Of a stretch of DNA of 64,000 bases, positions 1 to 8,516 are shown piece after piece. Source of the DNA: Schlesneria sp. (lineage in GTDB: Bacteria; Planctomycetota; Planctomycetia; Planctomycetales; Planctomycetaceae); NCBI GenBank assembly GCA_028291515.1, contig JAQGHU010000046.1, positions 105,647 through 169,646 of the forward strand, read 5' to 3'. A program made the position numbers and the translations under genes. Each line of letters begins with the position of its first letter. Within the stretch, counting starts at the first letter, position 1. The notes beneath the pieces are model-generated. The model did not search any database. It was not told the origin of the DNA and worked only from the letters and a program-made list of their open reading frames with translations.

Positions 1-1
1 C

Positions 2-433
2 AAGACCCTTCTGCAAGTGAAGCCGAGTGCAACGGCCGTTGCTCGAATTGTGGAGTGGGGAATTTCCTTTGATGGATTCGCCGCAGCACTTCCTATCCGC
101 GTGGAACTCATTGAAACGGATGTCGCCGCGACCGTCACAGCACACGTTGCCGCCGGAATCGTGAGAATCGACGCAGAAGCACTTCACGGAGGAGATCCGA
201 CGACGAACTTGTTCCCGGTCGGTACGACCAGCACGGGATACACGGCGTCAGGAGAAGGTTCAATCACGGCATCCCGAGTGCTTGATGTCCAGTTCATCCC
301 TCCAACGAACCAATTCGTCAAACAGTTCCCTCTTGGCCGCGAGCCAATCATCGACTTATCAAAATTCGCACGAATCCGCGTGACTGCTGGAACAGCGGTG
401 AACGCCTATTGTTACATGATTGTCGAGATCTAA
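2..433 (+). CDS. Phage-like structural protein, 5' end off window
   Basis: The reading frame is open to the left edge; an in-frame GTG at 17 is possible, but the codons before it (KTLLQ) read as natural protein, so the gene probably starts outside the window. About 140 residues are visible. The segment VARIVEWGISFDGF and the beta-rich character suggest a small virion or tail-associated protein. It is the first of a tight co-directional series that includes a tail protein and an endolysin, which is the main reason for the assignment. I do not recognise a named family. Confidence 0.6.
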   Translation, partial: KTLLQVKPSATAVARIVEWGISFDGFAAALPIRVELIETDVAATVTAHVAAGIVRIDAEALHGGDPTTNLFPVGTTSTGYTASGEGSITASRVLDVQFIPPTNQFVKQFPLGREPIIDLSKFARIRVTAGTAVNAYCYMIVEI

Positions 434-451
434 GCATTTCCAAAAGCAAAG

Positions 452-1129
452 ATGGCTATCGCCTTTGACGCAGTATCCGGCTTTCAACAGGTCGGCGCTC
501 CAGCCAACAGCATAACCCTTGCCCACACGATCGGAGCTGGGAGCGACATGATGCTCGTTGTCGGTGTCTGTGAAACATCTGGAACATCCGACGTACTCAC
601 GGGAGTGACGTACAACGGAGTCGCCATGACGCGATTCACCAACGGATTCTCAGCCAAAAACGCGAGAGTCTGGATGTACTATCTGGCAAACCCTGCTGTG
701 GGTACTCACAACATCGTCGCTTCTTTCAGCGGTACGCTCGTACCTTCGGTCGGTGGGATTTCGTATTCAGGTGTGAGTGCTACACCAGATGGCGGTGCCA
801 ACAACACCTCGGGACCAGGAGCCAGTTCGGTAACAGTGAATCTCACGACAACGGCTGACAACTGCTGGATTGTAGGATTGGCTCATGCGGACGGCGCATC
901 TCCTTCATACACTTCCGGTGTGACGGCTAGAGGTACGCTCAGCGGAGACAACAACAGATTGGCTGACTCGAATGCAGCGAAGACACCCCCCGGATCGTAC
1001 AGCATGATCTTCAGTGCGACGAACTCCAGCTTTGAGGCAGTATTGGTGTCGATCGCCCCTGCAGTCACATTCATCCCGCCTAAGCCTATGTTCATCGGGC
1101 AAGCCCTCAATCGTTCCTCTTTCTACTAA
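452..1129 (+). CDS. Hypothetical phage structural protein
   Basis: A 225-residue protein starting at ATG 452, rich in Ser, Thr, Gly and Val, with alternating hydrophobic and polar stretches typical of beta-sandwich virion proteins. No signal peptide. The middle (around residue 100-130) is GGISYSGVSAT and Gly/Ser-rich. Its stop codon overlaps the next ATG by one base (TAATG at 1127-1131), so it is translationally coupled to the tail protein. Function is inferred only from context; it may be a decoration or tail-adaptor protein. Confidence 0.6.
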   Translation: MAIAFDAVSGFQQVGAPANSITLAHTIGAGSDMMLVVGVCETSGTSDVLTGVTYNGVAMTRFTNGFSAKNARVWMYYLANPAVGTHNIVASFSGTLVPSVGGISYSGVSATPDGGANNTSGPGASSVTVNLTTTADNCWIVGLAHADGASPSYTSGVTARGTLSGDNNRLADSNAAKTPPGSYSMIFSATNSSFEAVLVSIAPAVTFIPPKPMFIGQALNRSSFY

Positions 1130-2853
1130 TGTCGCGAATTGGTCGTTCCTTTCCGGCTCGTCCATTTTTCGGGAGACCCCCGAATCTCACGAACGTGCAG
1201 ACTGCTGTCGTCGCACCTGTGGTGCTTTTGTGTACGGTCGTAACTGTCGCCGCGACGTTCCATACATCTGCATCCGTACAACCTGTCGTCCTCAAGATCT
1301 CTATTCCCACGATAACGGCGACATACGTCCAGCACGAAACGGCTTCCGTCGCACCTGTCGTTCTCAAAGTATCCGTTCCGAGTGTTTCGGCTAGTGAGGT
1401 TCATGCGGCGGCGGTGTCGCCGGTCGGGCTTCTGCTCTCGATTCCGAGCGTAACGGCGACAAGCCAAAGCGTCAGGACGGCTTCCGTATCGCCTGTCGGT
1501 ATTCTTCTAACCATTCCCGCTGTTTCTGCGGCTGCTCATGTCAATGCGGTCGTGACACCCGTCGTCTTGAACTTGACGGTACCGGCCGTCACGGCCACGG
1601 CAAAGCAGACCGCAATCGTCGCACCTGTCGGGTTGCACCTATTAATTCCTGAAGTTACGGCAACGTCCGAGCTTGCCCCGCTTCCGACCATTACTTCATC
1701 CGGCGGGTTCGCCTACGCACTCGATCTGTTTGACGGCGTCGAAGTGATGGAGACGCTCCACACCCCGATCATCAATGTCACAGGTTGGAGCAAGCGGATC
1801 AACGCCCCTGGGAAAATGGTGTTCCGCATGAACAAACACCATCCCGAGGCGACAGACGAGAATCTGCGGATGTGGCGGAATATCACCCTCTACCGCCGTC
1901 CGCGGAACGGTGGGGCGACGATGGTCCCTGTCTGGTATGGACTCATGCTCGCGAAGCGGGAAATGGGCGAGTACATCGAAGTCCTTTGCGCAGGAGCCCT
2001 GAAGATTTTCGAAAAACGCTATACGAATACCAATGAAGCGTTCACCGAAGGAGGGTCTGCGGAGTCATTTGGATTGCTCACCGCTGCAAACATCACCGGC
2101 CCGACAGGAGTGAGTGAAGGAACTGGCACCGTAACGGCAACTCTCGATCTTGAGCTGGACTGCGTTGAAATGCTGAGTGCTTTCGAGCAGATCCACGCAG
2201 CCACTGGCGGAGAGTTCGAGGTTGATGATTACGGTGCATTCAATTCGGTCCTATCTCTCGGGACAGACAAGAGTGACATCATCGAACTGATCTTCAGGCG
2301 GGATGGCCAGCAGAGTAATCTGAGTGATTATGAGATCGCCGAAGACGGGGAACCGATGGCGAACATGATTATTGGAGAGTCGTCGAGTGGAATCGGGCTG
2401 ACTTCCACCTACTCGCACCCGACCAGTTCCGACACCTATCCTGTTCTCGTCGAGAGAAAATCATTCAACCAGGCGAACGACCAAGGGACTCTGGATGCTC
2501 TCACGGAAGCGTATGGACTTCAGCGAGCCTTCCCCATTCCCGATTTCAAAGCCGTACCGGCGACAGCCACCAAGAAGTTCAATCCGCTGACCGGGTTGAG
2601 AGAGATTTCTGGTCTCCAGTACGAAGATGTATCTGTCGGAGATCTGGTGCTCGTCACGGTTATCACTCCGAACAGGAACGAGACTGTCGTCAAGCGAATT
2701 GCGGAACTCATCGTCGACGTGGACGAAAACATGAACGAGCAGCTTCGCTTCACCCTCACAGAGGCAAGCGTGTTCGTGACGGAAGGCTACCTGAATGACT
2801 CCGTCTTGCCTGATATCAAACGACGGATTCAGGAAATTGAGGGCCAGCTTTAA
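1129..2853 (+). CDS. Phage tail protein with seven N-terminal repeats (Gp37-like)
   Basis: 574 residues in two parts. Residues about 27-183 hold seven imperfect tandem repeats of 22-24 residues with the pattern V-x-P-V-V/G-L-x-x-x-I/V-P-x-V-T-A-T. Residues about 195-574 read as a siphovirus-type tail/baseplate protein, with YALDLFDGVEVMETLHTPII, a central VLCAGALKIFEKRYTN and a C-terminal SVGDLVLVTV region followed by a helix IKRRIQEIEGQL. This half resembles ReqiPepy6 Gp37-like tail proteins (recognised by eye, not searched). Coupled to the gene before it. The repeats may be a host-surface or spacer module. Confidence 0.7.
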   Translation: MSRIGRSFPARPFFGRPPNLTNVQTAVVAPVVLLCTVVTVAATFHTSASVQPVVLKISIPTITATYVQHETASVAPVVLKVSVPSVSASEVHAAAVSPVGLLLSIPSVTATSQSVRTASVSPVGILLTIPAVSAAAHVNAVVTPVVLNLTVPAVTATAKQTAIVAPVGLHLLIPEVTATSELAPLPTITSSGGFAYALDLFDGVEVMETLHTPIINVTGWSKRINAPGKMVFRMNKHHPEATDENLRMWRNITLYRRPRNGGATMVPVWYGLMLAKREMGEYIEVLCAGALKIFEKRYTNTNEAFTEGGSAESFGLLTAANITGPTGVSEGTGTVTATLDLELDCVEMLSAFEQIHAATGGEFEVDDYGAFNSVLSLGTDKSDIIELIFRRDGQQSNLSDYEIAEDGEPMANMIIGESSSGIGLTSTYSHPTSSDTYPVLVERKSFNQANDQGTLDALTEAYGLQRAFPIPDFKAVPATATKKFNPLTGLREISGLQYEDVSVGDLVLVTVITPNRNETVVKRIAELIVDVDENMNEQLRFTLTEASVFVTEGYLNDSVLPDIKRRIQEIEGQL

Positions 2854-2872
2854 GTAGTGCTACACTGTCTAC

Positions 2873-4543
2873 GTGGCACTCCGCGGCGGACCTCTCCGCA
2901 GTTCAGCATCGGCCGTCAGCGTCCCAGGCTGGAGAACAGAAGACTTTCACCGTCTTCTGACTAATTTCTTCGAGCAGGGAGTGGTTCAAGGAGTGGGTAG
3001 CGGGCTTGCTGTTGTTCAGCGGGCTGCTGGTGCGAATATGTCGGTGGACGTTGGAGCAGGGCTCGCCTTGATCCAGTTCACGACCACGCTTCTTTCGCCT
3101 AACGAGACAGTTAAATCTTGGCTGAACAGCGATGCTGTCATCAACGTCTCTGTCCCAGCGGCCGATCTCACGAACCCAAGGAAAGATCGCATCGTCGCCA
3201 AGTTCGATACGTCCGTTGATCCGAACACCGCAGCGTCAAATATCGTCAGCATTGAACTCGTCCAGGGAACACCCGCTGGTTCGCCCTCATTGCCCGCTCT
3301 GCCGGCCAACGGCATTCATCTGAAAACAGTGAACGTGGCCGCAGGAGCGACGAGTATCACCAACGCCAACCTTGCAGACACTCCTGACTATGTGACACTC
3401 GATACCGCTGTCTTGGCGGATGTCGTTCGTCATGTCGAACTCGCTTCCACTGCTACCGGAAAGGGAGCATCCCTAATTGGAGTTGAGGATGCAGTAGGCA
3501 ATTACACCGCAACGAACTTGGAGGCTGTACTTGCCGAGATATCCGTTAACATCGCAGCCGGCAACGTGCTCTTCGGAGACGGATCGGACGGCGCACTGAA
3601 TGTCACGAGCGGAACGACGACGATTGACGCAACCGGTGCGGTCGACGGCGTTCTCATCAAGCAGTATACGAGCTTCAACGTTTCGGTGGGTGCGACTCTC
3701 GCCTTCTCGAACGTCCCTTCAGGCGGGCTTACATTTGTAGTTCTGTCTCAGGGGAATTACACGATGGCGGGGGCGTTGTCGCTGGGTTCGTGCGGTGCTG
3801 TCGGGGTTAGCGGCTCCACGATCAGTAAAACAAGCAACGGACTGTTGTCATCGAACGCAAATACTGGAACAGATTCAAATCTAAGAATCGGACAGACGAG
3901 AAAAGGCGGAGCCGGTAACGCAGGCGCCACGACTTCAGGAGGTTCGACCGTCAATGCCGCTGCTACAGGCGGAGGAGGTGCAGCAAACTCCGTCAACGAC
4001 GGCACCGTCTCATTGGCTGCCACCGCGGGCACGGCATCAGCGGCAGCGGCAACCGCAGGCGCAGCACTCACAATGGCTTTACTTCGAGCCCTCGCGAATG
4101 GATTCAACCTGTCGCTCGCCCCAGGTGCATCAGGCGGGACGGGGGGAGTCGCAATCGCCATCGATAACTATTCGAGCGGAACGTTCACAGCAACATCCGG
4201 AGCTTCTGGTCGAGGCGGTGGATCATGCCTCGTGATGTGTGGCGGTGACTACTCGATGACGGGAACGGTCAACACTTCCGGTGCAGCTTCAGTTGCAGCA
4301 TCGACGAGCAACGGCAGCGCGACAAACTACGCTCTCGCAGCAGGAGGAAGTGCTGGCGGAGCTGCTGGGAGTTTCCTAGCTTGCGTCAGAGGATCGATCG
4401 TCAGCAACTCCGGTACTTACACGGTGACTGCTGGCAGCGGTGACTCAGGATCAACTCTCGGAAGCGGTACTCACAACAAATCTGCGACATCGTCCGGTAA
4501 CTCGGCCGATGGTGTCGCCTTGGTTGTACACGTCGCCCTCTAA
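2873..4543 (+). CDS. Gly/Ala/Ser-rich tail fibre-like protein
   Basis: 556 residues from GTG 2873, shortly after the tail gene. The N-terminal third contains VDVGAGLALIQ and a regular beta pattern like a fibre shaft or baseplate wedge. The C-terminal half (about 340-550) is dominated by Gly, Ala, Ser and Thr in low-complexity runs such as GGGGAANSVNDG, typical of phage fibres and receptor-binding proteins. It sits between a tail protein and the endolysin. The role as fibre is inferred from composition and position. Confidence 0.65.
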   Translation: MALRGGPLRSSASAVSVPGWRTEDFHRLLTNFFEQGVVQGVGSGLAVVQRAAGANMSVDVGAGLALIQFTTTLLSPNETVKSWLNSDAVINVSVPAADLTNPRKDRIVAKFDTSVDPNTAASNIVSIELVQGTPAGSPSLPALPANGIHLKTVNVAAGATSITNANLADTPDYVTLDTAVLADVVRHVELASTATGKGASLIGVEDAVGNYTATNLEAVLAEISVNIAAGNVLFGDGSDGALNVTSGTTTIDATGAVDGVLIKQYTSFNVSVGATLAFSNVPSGGLTFVVLSQGNYTMAGALSLGSCGAVGVSGSTISKTSNGLLSSNANTGTDSNLRIGQTRKGGAGNAGATTSGGSTVNAAATGGGGAANSVNDGTVSLAATAGTASAAAATAGAALTMALLRALANGFNLSLAPGASGGTGGVAIAIDNYSSGTFTATSGASGRGGGSCLVMCGGDYSMTGTVNTSGAASVAASTSNGSATNYALAAGGSAGGAAGSFLACVRGSIVSNSGTYTVTAGSGDSGSTLGSGTHNKSATSSGNSADGVALVVHVAL

Positions 4544-4544
4544 T

Positions 4545-5150
4545 ATGACCTACGAAGCCCGCAACGCCGTAACGCTGAACGGAGTTCATCCGTCTCTTCG
4601 GTACAAGCTGATTCAGCTTCTGGATCTGCTGAGACTCAACGGTGAAGATGTTTTGCTGTACGAGGGCTTCCGGACTATCGATCAACAGAACGCAGACTGG
4701 CAGGTCGGCAGGGATATCGATGGGAGAGTTATCGGAACGACGATCACAGACGCCAAAGGCGGGTACAGCTTCCACAACTACGGGCTCGCAGTTGATTTCG
4801 CTCCGGTAGGACCGCTGGGAGTTCCGTTGAGCAAGCGGAACATGCTCGAATGGTCAGCCAAAGCCCGCTACGAGGCGATCGCTCGGCTTGCACAGACTCT
4901 GGGCCTGGAGTGGGGCGGAACGTGGCCTAAGCCCGACAAGCCGCACCTTCAGTACGCGGATGGATTGTCGATAACAGCAGTAAGAAGCGGCAAGAGACCA
5001 GACGCCGAGAAGGCCAAGGCAGGACTCACCGCCTACTATCGGAACAGGATTACGAACGCGAAGCGAGGGCTCAAACATGCGGACGCAGATCGAACGAAGG
5101 AGCTAGACGCGTTCATCGTTGACCTGCAAACGAAGCTCAACGCCCTCTAG
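4545..5150 (+). CDS. M15-family peptidoglycan peptidase (endolysin)
   Basis: 201 residues from ATG 4545, one base after the fibre gene's stop; a longer in-frame GTG start at 4440 lies inside the fibre gene and is unlikely. The motifs are those of M15C/VanY-CwlK peptidases: FRTIDQQNADW, the zinc site SFHNYGLAVDFAP (H and D ligands) and WPKPDKPHLQY (second H). These enzymes cleave peptidoglycan peptides as zinc metallopeptidases. A short Lys/Asp-rich helical tail follows. No signal peptide, so export through the neighbouring holin candidate is expected. Host lysis is the likely role. Confidence 0.85.
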   Translation: MTYEARNAVTLNGVHPSLRYKLIQLLDLLRLNGEDVLLYEGFRTIDQQNADWQVGRDIDGRVIGTTITDAKGGYSFHNYGLAVDFAPVGPLGVPLSKRNMLEWSAKARYEAIARLAQTLGLEWGGTWPKPDKPHLQYADGLSITAVRSGKRPDAEKAKAGLTAYYRNRITNAKRGLKHADADRTKELDAFIVDLQTKLNAL

Positions 5151-5212
5151 ATTCGCTTGACGGTAAAAGAGCCTGTTCTCTCGCGTATCGTTCTTCGGTG
5201 TAGGTTGGGGAC

Positions 5213-5476
5213 ATGGAGAACGTCACCACCATCGCCGGCCAAGCTGTCACTGTCGGAACCGTTGCCACTCTTCTCGCTCAGTGGGTGAAGGGACTTTCAT
5301 GGTTCCCGAGGAACGCATTTCTGATCCGCACGATTGTCGCTGCCGTCTGCGTCGGCCTCAGCGCTGGAGTCACTTTCGTTCAGGGTCAGCCGTTGGACTA
5401 CCAAACGCTTCTGAACGCATTCTTCTCGTACACGGTGGCTGCAACGGCCTACGATCATCTGTTCCGAACCGTCTGA
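5213..5476 (+). CDS. Small membrane protein, holin candidate
   Basis: 87 residues with two or three hydrophobic segments (residues about 10-25, 37-57 and 66-80), directly downstream of the endolysin gene. Size and position fit a class I/II holin, which would permeabilise the inner membrane to release the endolysin. The frame overlapping its end continues to 5559 and encodes a hydrophobic stretch (RFIIPAACIGILVWSLMASL) without a good start codon; it could be a third lysis peptide but is not called. No family is recognised. Confidence 0.6.
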   Translation: MENVTTIAGQAVTVGTVATLLAQWVKGLSWFPRNAFLIRTIVAAVCVGLSAGVTFVQGQPLDYQTLLNAFFSYTVAATAYDHLFRTV

Positions 5477-5557
5477 TAGTTCGTTTCATCATCCCTGCTG
5501 CGTGCATCGGGATTCTCGTCTGGTCACTGATGGCATCGCTTCAGCGTCTGGCATCGT

Positions 5558-5583
5558 AAAAACCCCATTCATTGCTGAATGAG
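5558..5583 (-). terminator. Rho-independent terminator for the 5617-5925 gene
   Basis: Read on the minus strand, an 8-bp stem (one G-T pair) with a GCAA tetraloop is followed by a T5 run. It lies just past the end of the minus-strand gene at 5617 and between two convergent transcription units. Confidence 0.75.
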
Positions 5584-5616
5584 GTAGGGAGTCCATTCCC
5601 GTGGGAATAACCGAGG

Positions 5617-5925
5617 TTACTCCCGTCCGTTAAGCTCGTCGGTGATGAAGGCATGAGCTTGGTTTAATAGACTAATCAGAATTGGAATGTCCTCACTTCT
5701 GAAGCCTTGCACGGACTGATAGCCTTCGTCGGTCTTAAACGTCCTCTTAGTGGAGACGTTATACGCGGTGAATTCATCGTCCTTACCTTCGTTCACGATC
5801 TTGGCAAAGACGGCGACTTCACAATTAGCAGTTCCGGTCCACAACTTGCGGGACCATACAGGACGATCATTCTTCTTCTCGGGCGGAGCTTCTTGCGTCG
5901 CGCCTTTTCCATTTCGTGCGGCCAT
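5617..5925 (-). CDS. Hypothetical protein (phage-associated)
   Basis: 102 residues; start ATG preceded by a strong GGAGG on the minus strand. The N-terminus is charged and Pro/Lys-rich (EAPPEKKNDRPVW), followed by a compact domain containing KLWTGTANCEVAVFAKIV and ending in ILISLLNQAHAFI. No signal peptide or membrane segment. It lies downstream of the DUF932 gene in the same orientation, 43 bp away, and ends at a good terminator, so the two probably share a transcript. Function unknown. Confidence 0.65.
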   Translation of the reverse strand: MAARNGKGATQEAPPEKKNDRPVWSRKLWTGTANCEVAVFAKIVNEGKDDEFTAYNVSTKRTFKTDEGYQSVQGFRSEDIPILISLLNQAHAFITDELNGRE

Positions 5926-5968
5926 AGTACCTCCAAACAGGAAAACATTCGTGTGACTTCCAGTCAGG

Positions 5969-6736
5969 TCAGACGGCGATTCGTTCGCACGTCGTTTCGA
6001 TCACATCCTTGGGCTTGAACAGCCCCTGAAGCCGAATCGTTGTCGTAGCGGCTTTCGCCGGTGCAGTTGATTGCGTGGTCTTTCCAAGGACTGCTGTGTA
6101 GGCATTCCAGAGAGACCAGGCAGAACCATCTTTGAAATCTTCATGTTCTGGCTTTCGCCATTCTTCAATAAGAAGCGGTAGTTGCCGTGTTCCTATCAGG
6201 TCAGTCTCGAACGACTGTAAAATGATAGAATCCGCTTCCTCCCGAGAGAGGTGCCAGGACCGAAGCCTGTCGATCCAGACGGCCTGCGCTTGCTGATACT
6301 GGCCGAGAGAGGCCACCGCCTTTGAAATCCCTTCCACATAGCGTTCCTGTCCGAATCTAGTGTGCTTCTTAGCAATGACAATTTCCCCATGAAAAGAGAG
6401 ATTGTCGCAAACCATGACACGGGAGCCGACGGCCATGCCGATAGGGAAACTCTTATCAGTGGAGTTTCTAACCCCCACTGCGAGAGTGATTCCATCGGTG
6501 ATTCTGCTCACGAGATCGAGAGTCCCGAAAAACCTGTGCTTATCGGGCGTGATTGAGAACGACTGCTTCCGCACTTCGTAGCCTGCCGAGCGAAGAGTCT
6601 TGTCTACCGCTCGAAAGACATCGAAATGGGAAGTCGGAAACCATGAGGTCGTTGGTGGGGGAGATTCTATGAGTGCCAACTCGTTGAGCGTTACTTCTCT
6701 TGCCCCTTTGTGATTAATGAGCGTACTTGATGCCAT
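5969..6736 (-). CDS. DUF932-family protein
   Basis: 255 residues with AGGAG ahead of the ATG. The region GMAVGSRVMVCDNLSFHGEI with preceding FFGTLDLVSRITDGITLAVGVRNS is typical of DUF932, a family carried by phages and plasmids (TIGR03299-like), whose biochemical role is unsettled; some act in DNA recombination or replication functions. The C-terminus is Ala/Lys-rich. It is divergent from the gene at 6901, sharing an upstream region of about 160 bp that contains the first palindromic operator. Confidence 0.75.
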   Translation of the reverse strand: MASSTLINHKGAREVTLNELALIESPPPTTSWFPTSHFDVFRAVDKTLRSAGYEVRKQSFSITPDKHRFFGTLDLVSRITDGITLAVGVRNSTDKSFPIGMAVGSRVMVCDNLSFHGEIVIAKKHTRFGQERYVEGISKAVASLGQYQQAQAVWIDRLRSWHLSREEADSIILQSFETDLIGTRQLPLLIEEWRKPEHEDFKDGSAWSLWNAYTAVLGKTTQSTAPAKAATTTIRLQGLFKPKDVIETTCERIAV

Positions 6737-6846
6737 GCCTTCATCTCCTTGTGTTGTGAATGGACAGTGACAATCGGACGATCCGACTGCCGGTCACACG
6801 CTACACGCGGTTGGAGAGAGGCGCAAAAAAGCCGTCTGGCTCTGGC

Positions 6847-6864
6847 TAGCCGCATGTGAGGCTA
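6847..6864. promoter_or_regulatory. Operator copy 1 (TAGCNNCATNTGNNGCTA)
   Basis: The 18-bp dyad TAGCCGCATGTGAGGCTA, followed by CC. Two more copies occur at 7674 and 7696, each in front of the next gene. It sits between the divergent DUF932 gene and the gene at 6901, where a bound repressor could affect both. Confidence 0.65.
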
Positions 6865-6900
6865 CCAGTTACGATTGCTGGAATCGGAGGGAAAAACGAG

Positions 6901-7635
6901 ATGCCAGAAATCGGTGACATTGTTCAGCAGTACGACAGAGAGGTCGACAAGATCCGCTTCTACAAAACCGCTGACAAGGGGAAATTGATCCCGACACGGA
7001 TCTGCATGTACGACATTGTGATTGTTGAGATCACCAAAGCCGAACCACTAGGATTGGGTCCGCGGCTACGGCTCATGAGAGCGACGAATTGGAAGTGCGA
7101 AGGAGTTTTTGATCCGGAGTATGAGTGTGAGTTGCACCTTGAGCTTCAGGAGCCGATTAAGACCGATGAGATCATTGGGAGTCGGATCAGAGGCAAAGTT
7201 CTCGACGTACACAATAATCGGTTTATACTCACTTTCGTGGATTTTCTTTCTCCTGAACACGCGACGCTGCACCAGCTTTTTTCACCGACAGTGCAACAAA
7301 TCGCCCTAATAGGTGAGTACATCAAGAAGATTCACGATCCAGTTGTGGATATGGTCCGTGATCTTGTCGCACCACTTGAAGGGCGGAGCTTTACCGAAGA
7401 AGGGAAGCAGGTGATTGTCGGTGGACTTCAGCAACTGTTCCGAAGTTTGGCGGTCGGAGTCGTCTGCCCAAAGACCAAGAAAGTGGGCACCCTGCGCCTT
7501 AAACGCGCCGGTCGCGACAAGCGACTAGTCTTCGAAATTCAAGTCTGGGAAAACGGGCGAAGGACATCTCATTTCTCGTCCTCGACGTTCCCCAAACTGG
7601 ATGTGCAATATCTTCCAGTCGAAGAGAATTCTTGA
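6901..7635 (+). CDS. Hypothetical protein under palindromic operator
   Basis: 244 residues from ATG 6901, chosen over GTG 6856 because GGAGG lies just upstream at about 6886-6890. Soluble and mixed alpha/beta; begins PEIGDIVQQYDREVDKIRF and ends in a basic, beta-rich region (LRLKRAGRDKRLVFEIQVWENG). I do not recognise a family. It shares the 18-bp operator with the membrane-protein gene downstream, so both are probably under one regulator. Confidence 0.6.
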   Translation: MPEIGDIVQQYDREVDKIRFYKTADKGKLIPTRICMYDIVIVEITKAEPLGLGPRLRLMRATNWKCEGVFDPEYECELHLELQEPIKTDEIIGSRIRGKVLDVHNNRFILTFVDFLSPEHATLHQLFSPTVQQIALIGEYIKKIHDPVVDMVRDLVAPLEGRSFTEEGKQVIVGGLQQLFRSLAVGVVCPKTKKVGTLRLKRAGRDKRLVFEIQVWENGRRTSHFSSSTFPKLDVQYLPVEENS

Positions 7636-7651
7636 TTCTCTGAAATCTCGC

Positions 7652-7679
7652 TTGACAACTCGCCCCTTTGAGTTAGCAT
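7652..7679 (+). promoter_or_regulatory. Sigma-70-type promoter overlapped by operator
   Basis: TTGACA (7652-7657), a 16-bp spacer and TAGCAT (7674-7679, four of six matches to TATAAT). The -10 box is also the first six bases of operator copy 2, which would let a bound protein block RNA polymerase. Confidence 0.6.
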
Positions 7680-7691
7680 CATCTGCGGCTA
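7674..7691. promoter_or_regulatory. Operator copy 2
   Basis: TAGCATCATCTGCGGCTA followed by CC; same spaced dyad as at 6847. It is separated by 4 bp from copy 3, so two dimers could bind side by side over the promoter. Confidence 0.7.
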
Positions 7692-7695
7692 CCGG

Positions 7696-7713
7696 TAGCA
7701 ACATATGATGCTA
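7696..7713. promoter_or_regulatory. Operator copy 3
   Basis: TAGCAACATATGATGCTA followed by CC. The central CATATG is fully palindromic and the outer TAGC/GCTA arms are identical to copies 1 and 2. Confidence 0.7.
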
Positions 7714-7747
7714 CCACGCGGATGTGCTGCGCGTTAAGGAGTTCGAG

Positions 7748-8290
7748 ATGATTCTTCCCTACATCTGGCGGTATCTCGTTCACTTCGTTCGCCTTTACCG
7801 TTCCGCCACATTCTTCGGATCGGTTTATGTCGGGATGACGACCGGATTTCCTATCGCGATCGTGATTGCACTATTTCCCTTTTGTCTCATCCCGCTCCCA
7901 TTCATCTGCGTCTCTGACGGTCTTGTCTATCTGTACAGACGGCGTCGAGCCCGTATCAAGGCAAAGTGGGACAAGATTAACGCAGAATTCGGAGTGATGG
8001 TGGACCGCTGGTCGGAAGAAGCGCTGGCCCGCATCAAAGTTCAGCGGGAACTCGAAGAGTCACAGAACTATGTTTTTTATCTGGAAACGGCTCTCGAAAA
8101 TGCGAAGCGGCCAAAGATCGCGGCTTTGAAGGATGTGGTGGACGATGTCAGCAGAGATCACTTGGAAACAGTGGAGGTTCTTCAGAATCTTCCGATTCAT
8201 CCTGCCGACAGACAGTCACTAATTTATGTCGAAGAAGACCTGCTGCTTGATCGGATCAGAAATGTCCTCAGGCATCGTGACAAGCGCTAG
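7748..8290 (+). CDS. Membrane protein with cytoplasmic coiled coil
   Basis: 180 residues from ATG 7748, chosen over GTG 7724 because AAGGAG lies at 7736-7741. Two hydrophobic segments (about residues 18-35 and 36-58) are followed by a Arg-rich stop-transfer sequence (YRRRRARIKAKW) and a long charged helical tail likely to form a coiled coil. It precedes the small ORF and the HerA/TraD-type ATPase, so a role as a membrane anchor or partner of that ATPase is possible. No family recognised. Confidence 0.65.
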   Translation: MILPYIWRYLVHFVRLYRSATFFGSVYVGMTTGFPIAIVIALFPFCLIPLPFICVSDGLVYLYRRRRARIKAKWDKINAEFGVMVDRWSEEALARIKVQRELEESQNYVFYLETALENAKRPKIAALKDVVDDVSRDHLETVEVLQNLPIHPADRQSLIYVEEDLLLDRIRNVLRHRDKR

Positions 8291-8300
8291 TCTATGACAT

Positions 8301-8516
8301 GTGAAATGGTTCGCTCGCAAACCAATGGCCCCCGACGAAACACCGGCGCAAATAGCACTTACATGGGATGTGGTCGTCGCCGCCGGAAACAGGTGCCAAT
8401 CCGACATCGCCCTCATCGAAGCAACGACACTGCTTACCCCTCAAGAACAGAAATCATTGACAAATGACGCTCTCGAAGTCTTTTACGCTGTATTTCAATC
8501 CTACATTCAGAGATGA
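8301..8516 (+). CDS. Small hypothetical protein, coupled to ATPase gene
   Basis: 71 residues from GTG 8301. Helical, no membrane segment; contains ETPAQIALTWDVVVAAGNRC and ends FYAVFQSYIQR. Its stop overlaps the ATPase start in ATGA (8513-8516), so the two are translationally coupled. Function unknown. Confidence 0.6.
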   Translation: MKWFARKPMAPDETPAQIALTWDVVVAAGNRCQSDIALIEATTLLTPQEQKSLTNDALEVFYAVFQSYIQR

